Assembly (NCBI RefSeq): GCF_036373705.1
Contig: NC_089850.1
Location: 21,807,256 to 21,871,255 of the forward strand
Direction: 5' to 3'
Length of the DNA: 64,000 bases
Source of the DNA: Amia ocellicauda
Lineage: Eukaryota; Chordata; Actinopteri; Amiiformes; Amiidae
Each line of letters begins with the position of its first letter. The stretch's first letter is position 1. Made by a program: the position numbers and the translations under genes. Below the pieces are notes generated by a model. That model worked only from the letters and a program-made list of their open reading frames with translations. It searched no databases and was not told where the DNA came from. Of the stretch, positions 23,601-64,000 are shown piece by piece.

Positions 23601-26600
23601 ACAGGAATGATATGAGGTTAGATCTTGTACATCATTTTCCATGTTACACTAGTCTCAAAATGTACTACTTCGGTTTATGTATTGTCTGTATACAGGGTTT
23701 CCTGCAGCTATAGTAAGGGCAGGCAGCCCCAAAAAACAAAACGGCAACTTTAAAAGGTCCTGACTATTCATTTGTACACATTAGTTACACCAGTTTCACC
23801 AGATCCACACAAGGCAAAGTACTTCTCTTACCACACACCTGCCAGGAATCAACCTTCAAATGAACAAGGTCTGGGTCAATGATTCTTAAGTCAACATGAA
23901 TACTTACTTATCACTGCTTATTAAAATGGTTGAATGATAAATTAAAGCCTTTCCAATGTGCATTTACATGCATAAATGTGAACGAATACTCACCTGAGTA
24001 TATAAGCTTCCTGCTTGTCAGTCTTTGTCACACTTATGATCAAACAATGCACATTCTCCAGCAGTTTGTCCCACTCAAACCTACAGGAACACAGAAAGAG
24101 GAGTTAAATGGCATAATGTGTCAAGAGCAGCTGACCAGCAATTCACCCCAAATGCTTTTCCCCTCTTTTGGCCAAGGTCAGGACCAGACTTGTGAAACAG
24201 AAGTCTTACACATGTACATGAAAATCAAATCAAGTTCATTGCACAGTAAATTTAACTAAGAAATAAAAATTAACTACTAAACCTTTTCATTAATAAAAGT
24301 TGATTCCTCACACAAATGGTTCACCTGTGAAGATGTTAAGACATTAAGACACGTCATTAAACACAGCAGTTTCACATGGTGGAGGGGGGGAAGCCCGAGG
24401 AAAAGCTGAACCCGACTTGTTAAAAATCAAAACTCGCCATATTGGATTGCAGGAAGAGCCCAGAGTGTCAGATGTATGAAAATGCATTTAAGAATTTGGT
24501 TTCAGCAGACAATCTAAAACTGTTTTCTCAAGCAGACTATTGAAACAGATTTGCATTACAGCATCTAAAAAATGCTTTCATTTATAGTTGGGTGTCAATA
24601 TAACTACCTCACCCCCTCAATTCCACAGCCAACCACCCACCTCCATGGGAGACCAAACACTTGCAGCAGACAATCAGATTTGAAAATCCTATTCTTGTCC
24701 AGAAGGGAAAAAAAACTGCTTTACAAAAGCCATTTACTATATGAATTGAAAAACAAAACAGTTCAGTCTTCAGACGTGTTATCAGGTCAGATGAGGGTCA
24801 ATGGACTCTAAACACTGGGCTGGGATTTCTTGTTCCAGGTCACACCACACTTCATAATGATACGGTTTAGGAAATGTTGAAAAGCTACAGTTATTTATAT
24901 ATGTACATATTTTATAGGGGGGATCTTATGGTTTCATTTTACAAATATAAACTCAATCCTGTTGACAAAATCAATGTGCAACTAACATTAAATGACCACT
25001 TCTAACAGCGGTCATGAACTTAGGACATTAATACCTTTGATAAATTGTAACAAAGAAATGCAAGTGTGCAAATATATGTTGCTTCATGTACTTTTAAAAT
25101 TTTATACACTTCCCATTTGAACCCCAAAAAAGTACACTTGCATTTTTCCTGCTGTTAAATTATGTCACAGTTAGATACATATGGAGGATACTAAGTTGGG
25201 CTGCCTGCTTTGCATGTTTAGATCTGGCAACTAGTTTTAAAGCTGTAGTTGGCACTTAGTGTCAATCCATGTATTTTTTGTATTTGCAGAGATCTGGTGA
25301 TTCATGCATTGCTTTCCAGAATATTTTAAATTACACAGAGCACAATATATGCTTATTACAAAGTGTTGTATGAGTTGTGAAATCTTTCAAAAATGCTTTT
25401 CAGTTTAAAAAAGTATTTTTCAATTTCTCTGCAGGTGAAGCTTCACAATTAGTCTAGGATAACTAATACACATACAGCAAAAAATAAATCAATTTCTCAG
25501 GATTTTTTAAAATCTCTATTAGTAATTATTTGATTTTGGTATCATGATATAATGTACTTATCAATTGATCTGAGAACACTGCACTGTCAACTGAACTAAA
25601 ACAAAGGATATATTCAGCATATTAGATTTCATGGAATACAGCTTTGCACGGTCTCAGGTTGATTAATCTGAAGCCTGTGTTCAGCTCTGGTAATCTGGAC
25701 TCTGTGCTGCAGTGCCCATTCGTCCTCAGGACAGCTTCCTGAAGAGGCCCAAGATTTATCGGAAACTAAGCAACATGGCACAAAAGAAAAATCTTTGACC
25801 CTACCTCTTCAAGGGACATTGTTCTTTTCACTACAGCTGAACTTCTCTGTAAAAAGTAAGCAGATAGTCGTGATAACCCTGTAACCTTTCACTTGAAAAA
25901 GGAAGTGGATATTCTAGAATACTTCTGACCAAATTCTTGTTGCAAACTACAAACATATCAGTCCTAGTACACCATGTTATATTAATCTGCTGGCCAGCAG
26001 TATGAGTCAATCTAAACAGGACACACTTGTCATGAAGATTCAGCACCTGTTTCCCACGCCTTTCTCAGACTCTTCAGTCCGTTCTTATCAGCTGGAGACA
26101 TGACGCCCATCTGTGCTTGAATAAGTTATGAGTTAAGACCTGAATACTGTAGTGAGTGAAGTTACTGCAGTACAGGGATCAGGTACTGTAATGAATCTTA
26201 CTCGCCTGTGGAAAAGGTTGTCCATAAAATCTGCCAGGATAAACCCCATAGCAAAGATAACAAAACAAGACACTAAGTATTCTGTTCAATGTAAAAATAA
26301 TGCATCTAAATCTAATAACCGAAATTCACACATTCATTGAGTGATGTAGTTTCATGCAATTCAGTATTTAAAATTATGCTTTAAATTGGGACTGTCAGTT
26401 GAGCCTAACAATGTAATGCAAGAGGCCAAAAAATAAACTGATCATATTAATCAAACTGATTATATTAAGATTTTTATTGAAGTCCATATTTTTTTATTTA
26501 GAATTGCAGAATTACAAGATCTAAACCCCAGAGAAGCACCAATGTACATTTTATTCAGTGAACCCTTTTTCAATTACACACCTTAAAAATCACTATTTGT

Positions 26601-29600
26601 ATTTTTGTTACCAGGCTTTACATCAGGGCCAGAGAACCCTGGTCACAGAGAGTCATGCAATCTTAAGTTATTTAACAGTTTGAGGGGGAAAAACACATCT
26701 GATTTCATCATGTGTTCAATGTGGTCAATGTACTTGGTTATTGATTGAGAAATCTATAAAACATGCAGGACTATCCATGAACATGGTTGCAAATTAACTG
26801 TATACAGCAGCTGGCTGTGACTTTCATCTTACATTTGTCATTTTTAAATTTCTATCATCAATATCAGTAAGGCATCCGCAATTTAAAATATATTCACAAT
26901 CTTGCAAGTAACCTTCACATTGACTGTTTCCTTCCTATTTTTAAAAAAATGTGCGTATAATCAACACCTGCTTACTCCCCACGTCCCATCATAGTATTTC
27001 AACAATTTAATGTAACTTTCACATATAGTGCATCTACTTATACTTACGAATTGCAAATTTAACAAGAGCATGAAGGAAAATCAATGACAACTAGGATTCA
27101 ATTAATAACCAATTTAAGTACAGTTGAAACCAAATGCGTTTTTCCCAAATGTGTATTAATAGCCCAAAAAAGAAAATTAGCCACTTCAAGGAGAAACTGC
27201 TACATATGTCAAAGCAGCCTCTTAAATTTAGATACTATAGCACAATTCCTGCATATGAAGGAGCAGTTTTACAGACCAAACTGGCAAAGGTGCCACCAGC
27301 AAACAGCACCAGTTATAGGAGCGTTTATTGATCCAAGCTGTTGTCAAGCATAACCAACTTGAATTGCACTTAATCCAACATCCTCTTGGCCTCTTCCCAA
27401 TTAATAGTCTAATATACTGTACTGATTGAATCTGATTAAAGGATTTAATACTAAATAGAAATTGTAGACCTCCTTTAGAGAATGTGGATTCTAATATCAC
27501 TGGAGGACATGGCTAAACTGCCCCCGGCTTAAGCAGAAGCCTTCAAATACTAAAATAAAACCCTGGGCAAAGAGTGAGACTTAAGAACAAGGTATAAATT
27601 AGCTTTAAACATTCCTTGAAACCACAGTGACTGCTGTACTTAAGCCCATTGATGGGTGTGATTTTTGTGAATCAGATTTTCTCATGAACTTATTTGGACA
27701 ATGGCAGTCTACCAGCCACTACAAGATTAGGCTATCCTCTACTGGTGTCCCCCTTGACATTACCCACTAAGTTTGCCAGCTGTAATTAAATCCTGGAGTC
27801 ATTCACTGTGCAGAAGGAATTCATCAGCACCTCACTCAAGTGCCATCATTTCACTTATTGTAACACTAGCCGTGAAGATCTCGTTCCAGAGCCGCTCTCG
27901 CACAACCCTCGGTCTGATCACTCGAGAGCCAGTTCTAACCGTCTCAGCACAAGGTGTCACACTGCAGAAGCTCTTCATGAAACTGTTTCTATAAACCATG
28001 CTGTCATACACATCTTTTACACACTAGTCTAATTTTTTTTTTTGTTGAAATTTAGTTTCTCATCCATGACCAAAAAAAACTAAATACCAGCAACATTTCT
28101 GGAACGTCTTAGTATCTCTATAATTGATCTCATTTCTTACTTGTAACATCCTTAAGTAGTGTTGAGTTTTTTTCCACTTAAAGCATACACTATTCAAGAA
28201 GATGCTTCCAATCTGAATTACTATGCTACACTATTACAACATGATTTACCATATTAACATGAATAAGGTATCATTCCCCTATAGGATAGAAGAAAGCAAA
28301 TTAATGCTCTCAGTACATTTACCAGTATAATATTTTATACTCCCATATTTTGCAACTCCCAATTAAGCATCAGAAATCATATTAAAGTTAAAATGGGAAA
28401 AACAATCATGACCTTGATAAGCGATAAATAAGTTAGACCTTCAATACATTGTTTGCAGGTGTGTAATCTTCAGTACTGCACATTTGCCAAAACAAAGCAC
28501 AACACATTTCCACAGAAGAGTATTAGACAATCTGTCAAAGTATTGGCTGCACAAGACAGACCTGACCATTCTAGTAGAAATCTAGTGCTGCAGAATTAGC
28601 ACTGAAGCTACGATCAAACCTTTTTGTACAAACCATCCTGTAGTACCATGGTTACTGAAATTATTGCTGTATTGCTAAACAATAATATAGCCACTGAGAA
28701 TCTGATATCTGTAGGACACTGTAAAGGTGTATGATTTCACAGTACTGAAACGCATTAAAGGTGGGGGGAAAAGCATTTAAATGTATAAAATGCACTAAAA
28801 CATTAGTCTCAAAAAACATTCTGCAGTAATGTATTTTGAACCATGAAGGTAGTAATGGCATTAACCATGTTCAGGTTTCATAAATCATGAACGCACTGAA
28901 CAAAGTAAGATCACAACTAAGAGAATCTTGCCAACATTGCCAACTGGGATTGAATAGGGTGTTGGCCAGAACATACTTTAAACATTCATCCGAATGCAAA
29001 AAGATTGCCTTCTTAAATACTGAACAATGAAAATAATGCCAGAATAAATATCTTCCCTATACTGGAGGGGGGGAAAAAACAATTAAACAAAATTAACATG
29101 AATGTCAATTATGATACGCATAAAAGACTTTCTGGAAAGACAAACAAATGTTCAGTGAGTTGAAACTAGAACCCTTATATACAGACATGAATATCAGATC
29201 ATGGAAAAAGGTGAACACTTAAAACAATGGGCAAAGTCTCAACTTTACAATTATACTGAACTCACATTTTAGCTCAACTTACATTCACATTTTTCTAAAG
29301 TAACACTAATTTGCATCCATTAGCAATCTCATCAAAAAATTGTAATTGCATCAAGTCAAGATACCCCAGTTGCATGTAAGTGGTAATTTAAAACTTATGA
29401 TAAAGATCAGTCATAAATGTACTGCTGTGCTTATCCAAGACTCGGGTGAGTGCAAATGCAGAAATGTGTCATACAGGGTATATAAAACAGCTATGCACAA
29501 TTTCAATTCTCAAGGTTGTAGAAAGATTCACACAGCGGTATCAATGAAATATTTAGTCAGATATAGTATTTCATTAGAAGCAAACTAATCTATAAAAACA

Positions 29601-32266
29601 ATTAGGCCTAAATATGTTGATTATGTCCCCTAAGGGTTTGCAAAATATATTGAAACCAAAATCTTCATGGTAACAAATGGACTGAAATTGACAGATGTTA
29701 TGCACAAGCATAATCAAATACATACATATATTTGTGTAATGCAGAAAATGCACTAACACCCTTGTATAATTTCAGCCTAACGTTATTCTACTGTAAATCA
29801 GCAGAACTCTAGAAAATATTCACAGTCATGGCCTGATTCAATGGAAACTTGATCAGAAGGGCAGCAGATTAGTTAGGTAACATTCCTCCAAGTACACAAA
29901 TCTCTAGAATTAACTATTAAGCCTCGGTGAAAACTTTATTTGAAGTGATGGAAATGTGCAACATCCAATTATGCCAAAAAATGTAACCATAAAAACTGAA
30001 GCAGGAAAGACCTATGCTGCTGTTTATCCCTTTTACACAATACACTACAGAGTAGAGAGGGTGGGGGAATGGGGAAGCCAAGTTAACTTCCCAAATCTAA
30101 CTTCATAAACTTCTAGAAATAATGCTCTAGTATTTGGCAAAGTAAAGCGACCAAATTATATGGCCTCATACACTGGTGTTCACTCTGAGGACAGGGACTG
30201 CAGCACCTTATTTGCTCAAAACCACAGTGCAGTCCAAGGGCAGTCTGACATGTGCATTTCACAACTGAACACAATCACCTTCAGCAAACAGCCCTGACAT
30301 CTGGGTTTTGTAACTCTGACACACGAGCTGGCGACACCCATGAGAAATGCCCCTATCCTCAGAGGAGGACGGGGCCCCAGCTGGCCATGGGCTTCTCATG
30401 TGGAGCTGCATGTGACAGCACTGACACCTCAGCACGCAGCAGGTGCCACAGCTGGCCGCCACCAGGCAGCGCGGGCCTATGAATCGCAAGCCTGTGCAGG
30501 AGCCTGCTCGGAGTCTGAGGAGTGGCCCTCTGCCTGCCCTGTACACATAAAGTAACAACTTGCCACACTACTCATTACTTCACCCAACATGTTATGCATC
30601 TTCTACATTAACAGGTTGAGAAAATGTAATATTAAACAGATCTAGAGCAGCTAAAACCACAAAACACAGCTAAACATTTTGCGTTTGTCAAATGGATTCA
30701 CAAAGAAGTGTACTGACTATATAGGTATTGTAAATTGGCTGCTTAGAATGTACTATTAGAGCTATATTAACAGAGATCGGGGGAGTTTAATGCAGACTAC
30801 TTTCACAAGTCGATTTTTTTCTCGTTGTTTAATGTCCATGACAGTGATTTCCCTTCATACATGTGAATTACAGACATGCGCATTGCACGTCTCCTTTAAG
30901 AGTTGCCGCGATTTAGGCACTCTCGTGTGACTGGGGTCGCTCTGTCCCGGAGGTGCCAGCGTTCGAGAATGTCGTAATCTCCGAACCCCAGCGCGCCGCT
31001 GGCCAATGGGAGGCCTGGGAGGGGCGTTGTGTCCTGGACTGAAAACGTGAATGTCCCCCAGGTCGAAAGGCACGTTGGAGTTGAGAGACATTACCTTCCA
31101 ACAAAAGAAAACCCCAACTAGCCATCCAATTCCTATAAAACCTGGCGTCACACGGGAAATTAAATCTTGCCCTCGAGTGGCGGGGGTCTTTCCTTCAGGG
31201 CTGCTGGCGACGATCCGGGCTGGATCAGCTCATGCACATGGCTGCTGCTGCCTCCCTTGACATGCTCGCCCCCTGCTACACCTCATGTTACAACACGAAT
31301 TATCAGCAGACGGCAGCTATCGCTCCAGATTAGATCAGACACCTAAAGAGTTTATAGTCGTAATCAAGCTTGCATTCAACCCTGGTCATGGCTGCTGAAA
31401 TTACAGGATGTATCAACGAATTGTCGGGCAGCAATGCCAGGACATCTTGGGCGATTGACGGATCGCCACTGCGGCACAAGCCCACACCGTGCCCGTCAAC
31501 CCGGAGCAGACAGCCGCCCCTGCCCCGCCGGACCACATGCCTCGCCCGTGCGTCACCCGGCCCGACAGGCGGTCAATCACTTGGGCACAACCGGGATAAA
31601 CCAACTTTGGATGCCCTCCGAGTGCTAACTAGTACCAGGAAGTCCAATCACGATCTTAAAATCTTTAAAAAAGCAACCTCACGTATAATGTAATAATCAT
31701 GCGCAGTAGCGACGGTCATGACGAGCTACTTCACTGTTGGCGATGACCAGCTCGTTTAATACATTTATACATAAACGACAGGGTATTTAACGGCCCTGGA
31801 GCTGTTTTTAAAAGAAAGCAATCGTGTTAAAGGCCGTATTTCCGCGCAGTTCACGCTGCCGTGGGGAGCAGGTAGGACACTTTGAATGGGCGCTGAATGG
31901 CCGCTCATGGGGGATGGTAGTTCGCGGATTCAACACGGCTCTCGGCTCGCCTCCACGACGCGCCGCAGACCCGGCCAAACAGCTCGTTTTCCGGGATGTA
32001 AAATACGATTTCACACGCAAAAAAAACAACCGATCGACTCAGTTTGAGTGGCAAAACAAACCTCACATTAATATTGATTTTTAAAAATGGTGGACAGTTT
32101 TTTTTATTTTATTTATTTTTTAATATATATTCATCTTGTACCCGTGTCGCACTCACCTCGGGATGTTGCGGAGGTCCCCTGTTCCTTTGGTCTCATCTTG
32201 CCGGGAAAACCACACCTCCAGCAGCTTCTCGGTCCCCTCGAAGAAGTGTGCACCGTTCTCTTCCAT
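17628..32266 (-). CDS. amd1: S-adenosylmethionine decarboxylase proenzyme, complete, 9 coding exons
   Basis: Makes decarboxylated SAM, the aminopropyl donor for spermidine and spermine synthesis, in the cytosol. Exons in order: 32157-32266, 23994-24080, 20109-20235, 19857-19959, 19358-19400, 18773-18917, 18351-18443, 17973-18128, 17628-17771. Phases close to give 335 residues (human 334). The proenzyme cuts itself between Glu67 and Ser68 in LSESSMF (exon 3), Ser68 becoming the pyruvoyl cofactor. Cys82, Ser229, His243 and Glu247 are at the human numbers, as are Asp174, Glu178 and Glu256 of the putrescine-activating site and Phe223; human Phe7 is Phe9 here. Translation should be controlled by the MAGDIS uORF and by stop readthrough into the tail. 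Intron 1 is 8 kb, intron 2 is 3.8 kb. Confidence 0.98.
20236..23993 (-). other. amd1 intron 2
   Basis: 3.8 kb of AT-rich intron. The only structured signal found is the 34-bp copy of the readthrough-tail end at 20317-20350, about 80 bp before exon 3. No exon-like or transposon-like sequence was recognised in the rest. Confidence 0.7.
20317..20350 (-). repeat. Copy B of the 34-bp amd1 tail motif, in intron 2 upstream of exon 3
   Basis: Compared with 17247-17280 there are four mismatches in 34 bp and no gap. In the frame matching the tail it would read [11 protein letters not shown], and all three changed codons alter the amino acid. Similarity stops sharply on both sides. The motif starts with CTTACAG, which resembles a splice acceptor, but no exon is otherwise evident. 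Confidence 0.8.
24081..32156 (-). other. amd1 intron 1
   Basis: 8.1 kb. The first kilobase next to exon 1 (about 30.9-32.1 kb) is GC- and CpG-rich and continues the promoter CpG island. A separate GC-rich patch lies at 30340-30560. The rest (24.1-30.3 kb) is AT-rich; I see no coding exon, RNA gene or clear transposon in it. Confidence 0.7.
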
Positions 32267-32442
32267 CGTGAGACAACAGACACCGACAACAGAAATTATA
32301 CGTTGGTTTTGTTTTCCAAATTCAGTAAATCCTAGTTTGAGATTTATAACTTAAGATTTGTTTGTACAGTCCTTTAGCAATCCAGGTGTCTTTGCTTGAT
32401 TTTACCGTCTTCCCTTTTGCAGAGAATACCGTTTAGCGAGCG

Positions 32443-32463
32443 CTAGCTAATATCGCCGGCCAT
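32443..32463 (-). promoter_or_regulatory. MAGDIS upstream open reading frame in the amd1 5' leader
   Basis: ATG GCC GGC GAT ATT AGC TAG on the minus strand encodes exactly MAGDIS, the hexapeptide known from mammalian AMD1 mRNA. There it stalls ribosomes at high polyamine levels and represses translation of the enzyme. The stop is 176 bases before the main ATG. The ATG has A at -3 and G at +4. A TATA box 42 bp upstream implies that the uORF starts roughly 10-20 nt from the cap, as in mammals, where close cap spacing affects how often the uORF is used. Confidence 0.95.
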
Positions 32464-32498
32464 ACTGTGTAAAGCCAAGATGCCTGTCTGCGCAGGGC

Positions 32499-32572
32499 TT
32501 TTATAAACTCCTCTGCTACGTCATCCTCGGCCCCAGCCTCGCTTTTTTTTCCCTCGGCGGGTATTTCATTGG
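32499..32572 (-). promoter_or_regulatory. amd1 core promoter: TATA box, CRE-like site, CCAAT box
   Basis: On the minus strand TATAAAA is at 32505-32499, ATGACGTA (CRE/ATF-like) at 32524-32517, and CCAAT (NF-Y type) at 32572-32568. Spacing is typical, with CCAAT about 65 bp above TATA. Transcription should begin near 32475, giving a 5' leader of about 210 nt. Confidence 0.7.
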
Positions 32573-34292
32573 CCGCGACGGCCGCCATTAACTCTTCAAA
32601 GGCTCCGACTGCAATGTGTCGGTGATTGCCCAAACGTATAATAAGCTAATATACTGAGAAAACATGCTGGCTTGCTAAAAGCCACTTTTAAGTAGTAATA
32701 ATAAGTACATGACGTTAATAGTGACAAGTTATATAACAGGTGTTCCACATACGATTGCCTTTGAAATATAACATTGCTAAAAACCCTGCTTTTCTTTTCT
32801 AGTTTTAAAACAACGTATTCCGAATCTAACACACACAGCTATAAATGAGCTTTCAGATATCACATCTATTGTGTTGCTTCGATGCGTCTAAAGATTTGCG
32901 GCACCTCTAATAAATGCTTGGAACTTAAGAATGCGCGATTCCGTGAGAATAAATAACAGGTTGGGACCCTTATTTAGCAACTCGTTTCATAGACATCCAA
33001 ATGTAACCAAATCCAGATGAGAGAAACGCTGCGAGATTCTGTTAATAGTTAATATAACTGTGTTATGAATAAAAATGCATGGACAAGAAAACTGACATAC
33101 ATTTGCTGGTATTTTGCACGCTGTACATGTCACCAGTTGAATGCATTCTGCGTACGGTAGACGTATTCAATACTGTGCAATAGATATCAGAACAGTGAAA
33201 TAATGTCTCTGTCTTGGAAATGGCAATTGTAACATTAATTCAAGTGAAATGCTTCAGTTGAAAAGTCCTTTACATAAAACAACAATGAACTAAATGAGGA
33301 GAGCATCTATACAAATGTATTTTTCACAAAAACAGCTTTGACAGTATAACCCCCTACTTGCTCTATTAATACTGTAATAATGATATCTTTTTTTATTTTG
33401 CAGTTGAAATATCGAGGCTCACATTATGTCTTCCCTAGCTCCCTGTGCCCAATTTATAATATTTGTTATCTTCAATTTATAATCCCATCCACAAATGTGC
33501 GTGTCCTTACTCTAGGCCCAAATATCTGGCATTAGAATACAGGCCAGCTTTAAAATCCAGAACATAGATCATTTATAATTGAATAATATACAACTTGATG
33601 TAAAAAAACACGTTGGGAAAAAACAAACAAACATGGAAATAAATAAATATTCACCAGTTCTGTGATATGTGGACATTAGGTGATTATATTTATGAGATGA
33701 ATCTCTTATGTGTATGCCTATATTTGTAAAGATGTGCTGACAACTAAATAGTTTGATAACTGTGTCAAGTTTAGCATATTTAAGTCATATGAGAGTGCAG
33801 GGAAATATGACACTTATGCACATGACCCAATAGTGTGTTTATACACATCCACACTATGAACCCCTTAATCATATTAACAACAACTGATGACATGATTGAT
33901 AGTGTTCCTTGTCATATACACATAACAATAAAAACGTTATGATCTCCCTTCTCGTTTAATAAAACAACTAAATGCAGCTCATGCTCTTGAGATGACCGCT
34001 GCACAACAACACTAGTAGCCAGTCAGGGTTTGCAGATGAGATGGGGGAGGGACAGCGTCAGAAAGCGATTAGGTAATCACAGGACATTCCAGAGCCCGTC
34101 AAAACTGACGCTCTGCATTATACTTGGCAAAAAATCGAAATAAATGAGAAAAATCTGCTTAAATGACAAACAGCGATTTAATTAATACATTCCAGAATAC
34201 ACTGCATTCCAAAATCGAATTGTTTTAGGACTAAAACGTGCGAAATTAGCAGCCGATCCCGTGCCGCTGCATTTTTTGGAGTGTAAGTCCAG
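32573..34292. other. Head-to-head interval between amd1 and cdk19 promoters
   Basis: About 1.7 kb of mostly AT-rich DNA between the two divergent promoters. No gene or transposon is recognised. Confidence 0.6.
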
Positions 34293-34410
34293 GGTGCGCA
34301 GGCGCAGGCGAGCGCAGGGCACTGTGAGGATTGTAGTCTTTGGGCCGCATCGGCTCCACTCTGGCGCAGCGACAGGGTTGCGTGCAAAGACTACGCTACC
34401 CAGAACTCCT
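34293..34410 (+). promoter_or_regulatory. cdk19 promoter with NRF1-like and paired ZNF143-like sites
   Basis: TGCGCAGGCGCA at 34295-34306 fits the NRF1 consensus. ACTACGCTACCCAGAACTCC at 34390-34409 fits the ZNF143/SBS pattern (ACTAC...CCCAGAA). A second, opposite-facing copy is on the minus strand at 34337-34319 (ACTACAATCCTCACAGTGC). No TATA is seen, which fits a CpG-type promoter. Transcription probably starts within or just after this block. Confidence 0.55.
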
Positions 34411-34481
34411 AGCGCGGTCGTCAGAAACGTCAACGAGCCAGTGAACATTAAGCGGAGCAGACCAAAATCCTAAACAAGGAA

Positions 34482-64000
<29,519 letters not shown>

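Noticed and set aside
31370..31693. 107-codon plus-strand frame, and others at 30.3-32.4 kb
   Set aside because: They lie in the CpG-rich 5' part of amd1 intron 1. GC-rich DNA keeps frames open by chance and no domain is seen.
32433..32633. 66-codon minus-strand frame overlapping the amd1 leader
   Set aside because: It begins upstream of the TATA box and is out of frame with both the MAGDIS uORF and the amd1 coding sequence.

Overview
The window is vertebrate genomic DNA, most likely from a ray-finned fish. It has small exons with GT-AG introns, several Tc1-type DNA transposons of the kinds common in fish, an RTE-clade LINE, hAT and Tc1 miniature elements, and short SINE-like pieces carrying the 'ATCCAAGGCGACTTACA' type of motif common in fish. 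I cannot name the species; nothing seen separates a teleost from a non-teleost fish with confidence.

Three real genes are present. From left to right they are rpf2 (minus, complete, 10 coding exons, 7737-11475), amd1 (minus, complete, 9 coding exons, 17628-32266) and cdk19 (plus, first 4 coding exons only, 34579-63582, running off the right edge). All exon joins were worked out by hand from reading frame, splice sites and homology, and every phase closes. The same linkage is found in human 6q21, with amd1 and cdk19 head to head. Human GTF3C6, which lies between AMD1 and RPF2, was not found here.

Layout: 1-1803 is a 31-bp minisatellite cut by the window edge. 1.8-7.1 kb is intergenic and rich in transposons: an RTE LINE fragment, a Tc1 fragment, and a nearly intact 1.65-kb Tc1 element whose transposase has a single visible stop. 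7.1-11.5 kb is rpf2. 11.5-17.2 kb holds the rpf2 promoter, a second decayed Tc1 element and the presumed amd1 3' UTR. 17.2-32.5 kb is amd1. 32.5-34.6 kb is the divergent amd1/cdk19 interval with both promoters. 34.6-64 kb is cdk19, mostly introns of 9 kb and 19 kb containing at least four Tc1 pieces, hAT remnants, palindromic MITEs, SINE-like pieces and microsatellites.

The genes serve separate basic functions: 60S ribosome assembly (rpf2), decarboxylated SAM supply for polyamine synthesis (amd1) and the Mediator kinase module (cdk19). The most informative signals surround amd1. Its cap-proximal six-codon uORF (MAGDIS) is present. The frame stays open for 132 codons after the UGA stop, matching the known AMD1 readthrough/ribosome-stalling tail. 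A 34-bp piece of the end of that tail is echoed (30/34 identical) in intron 2 just before exon 3; I know of no description of this echo.
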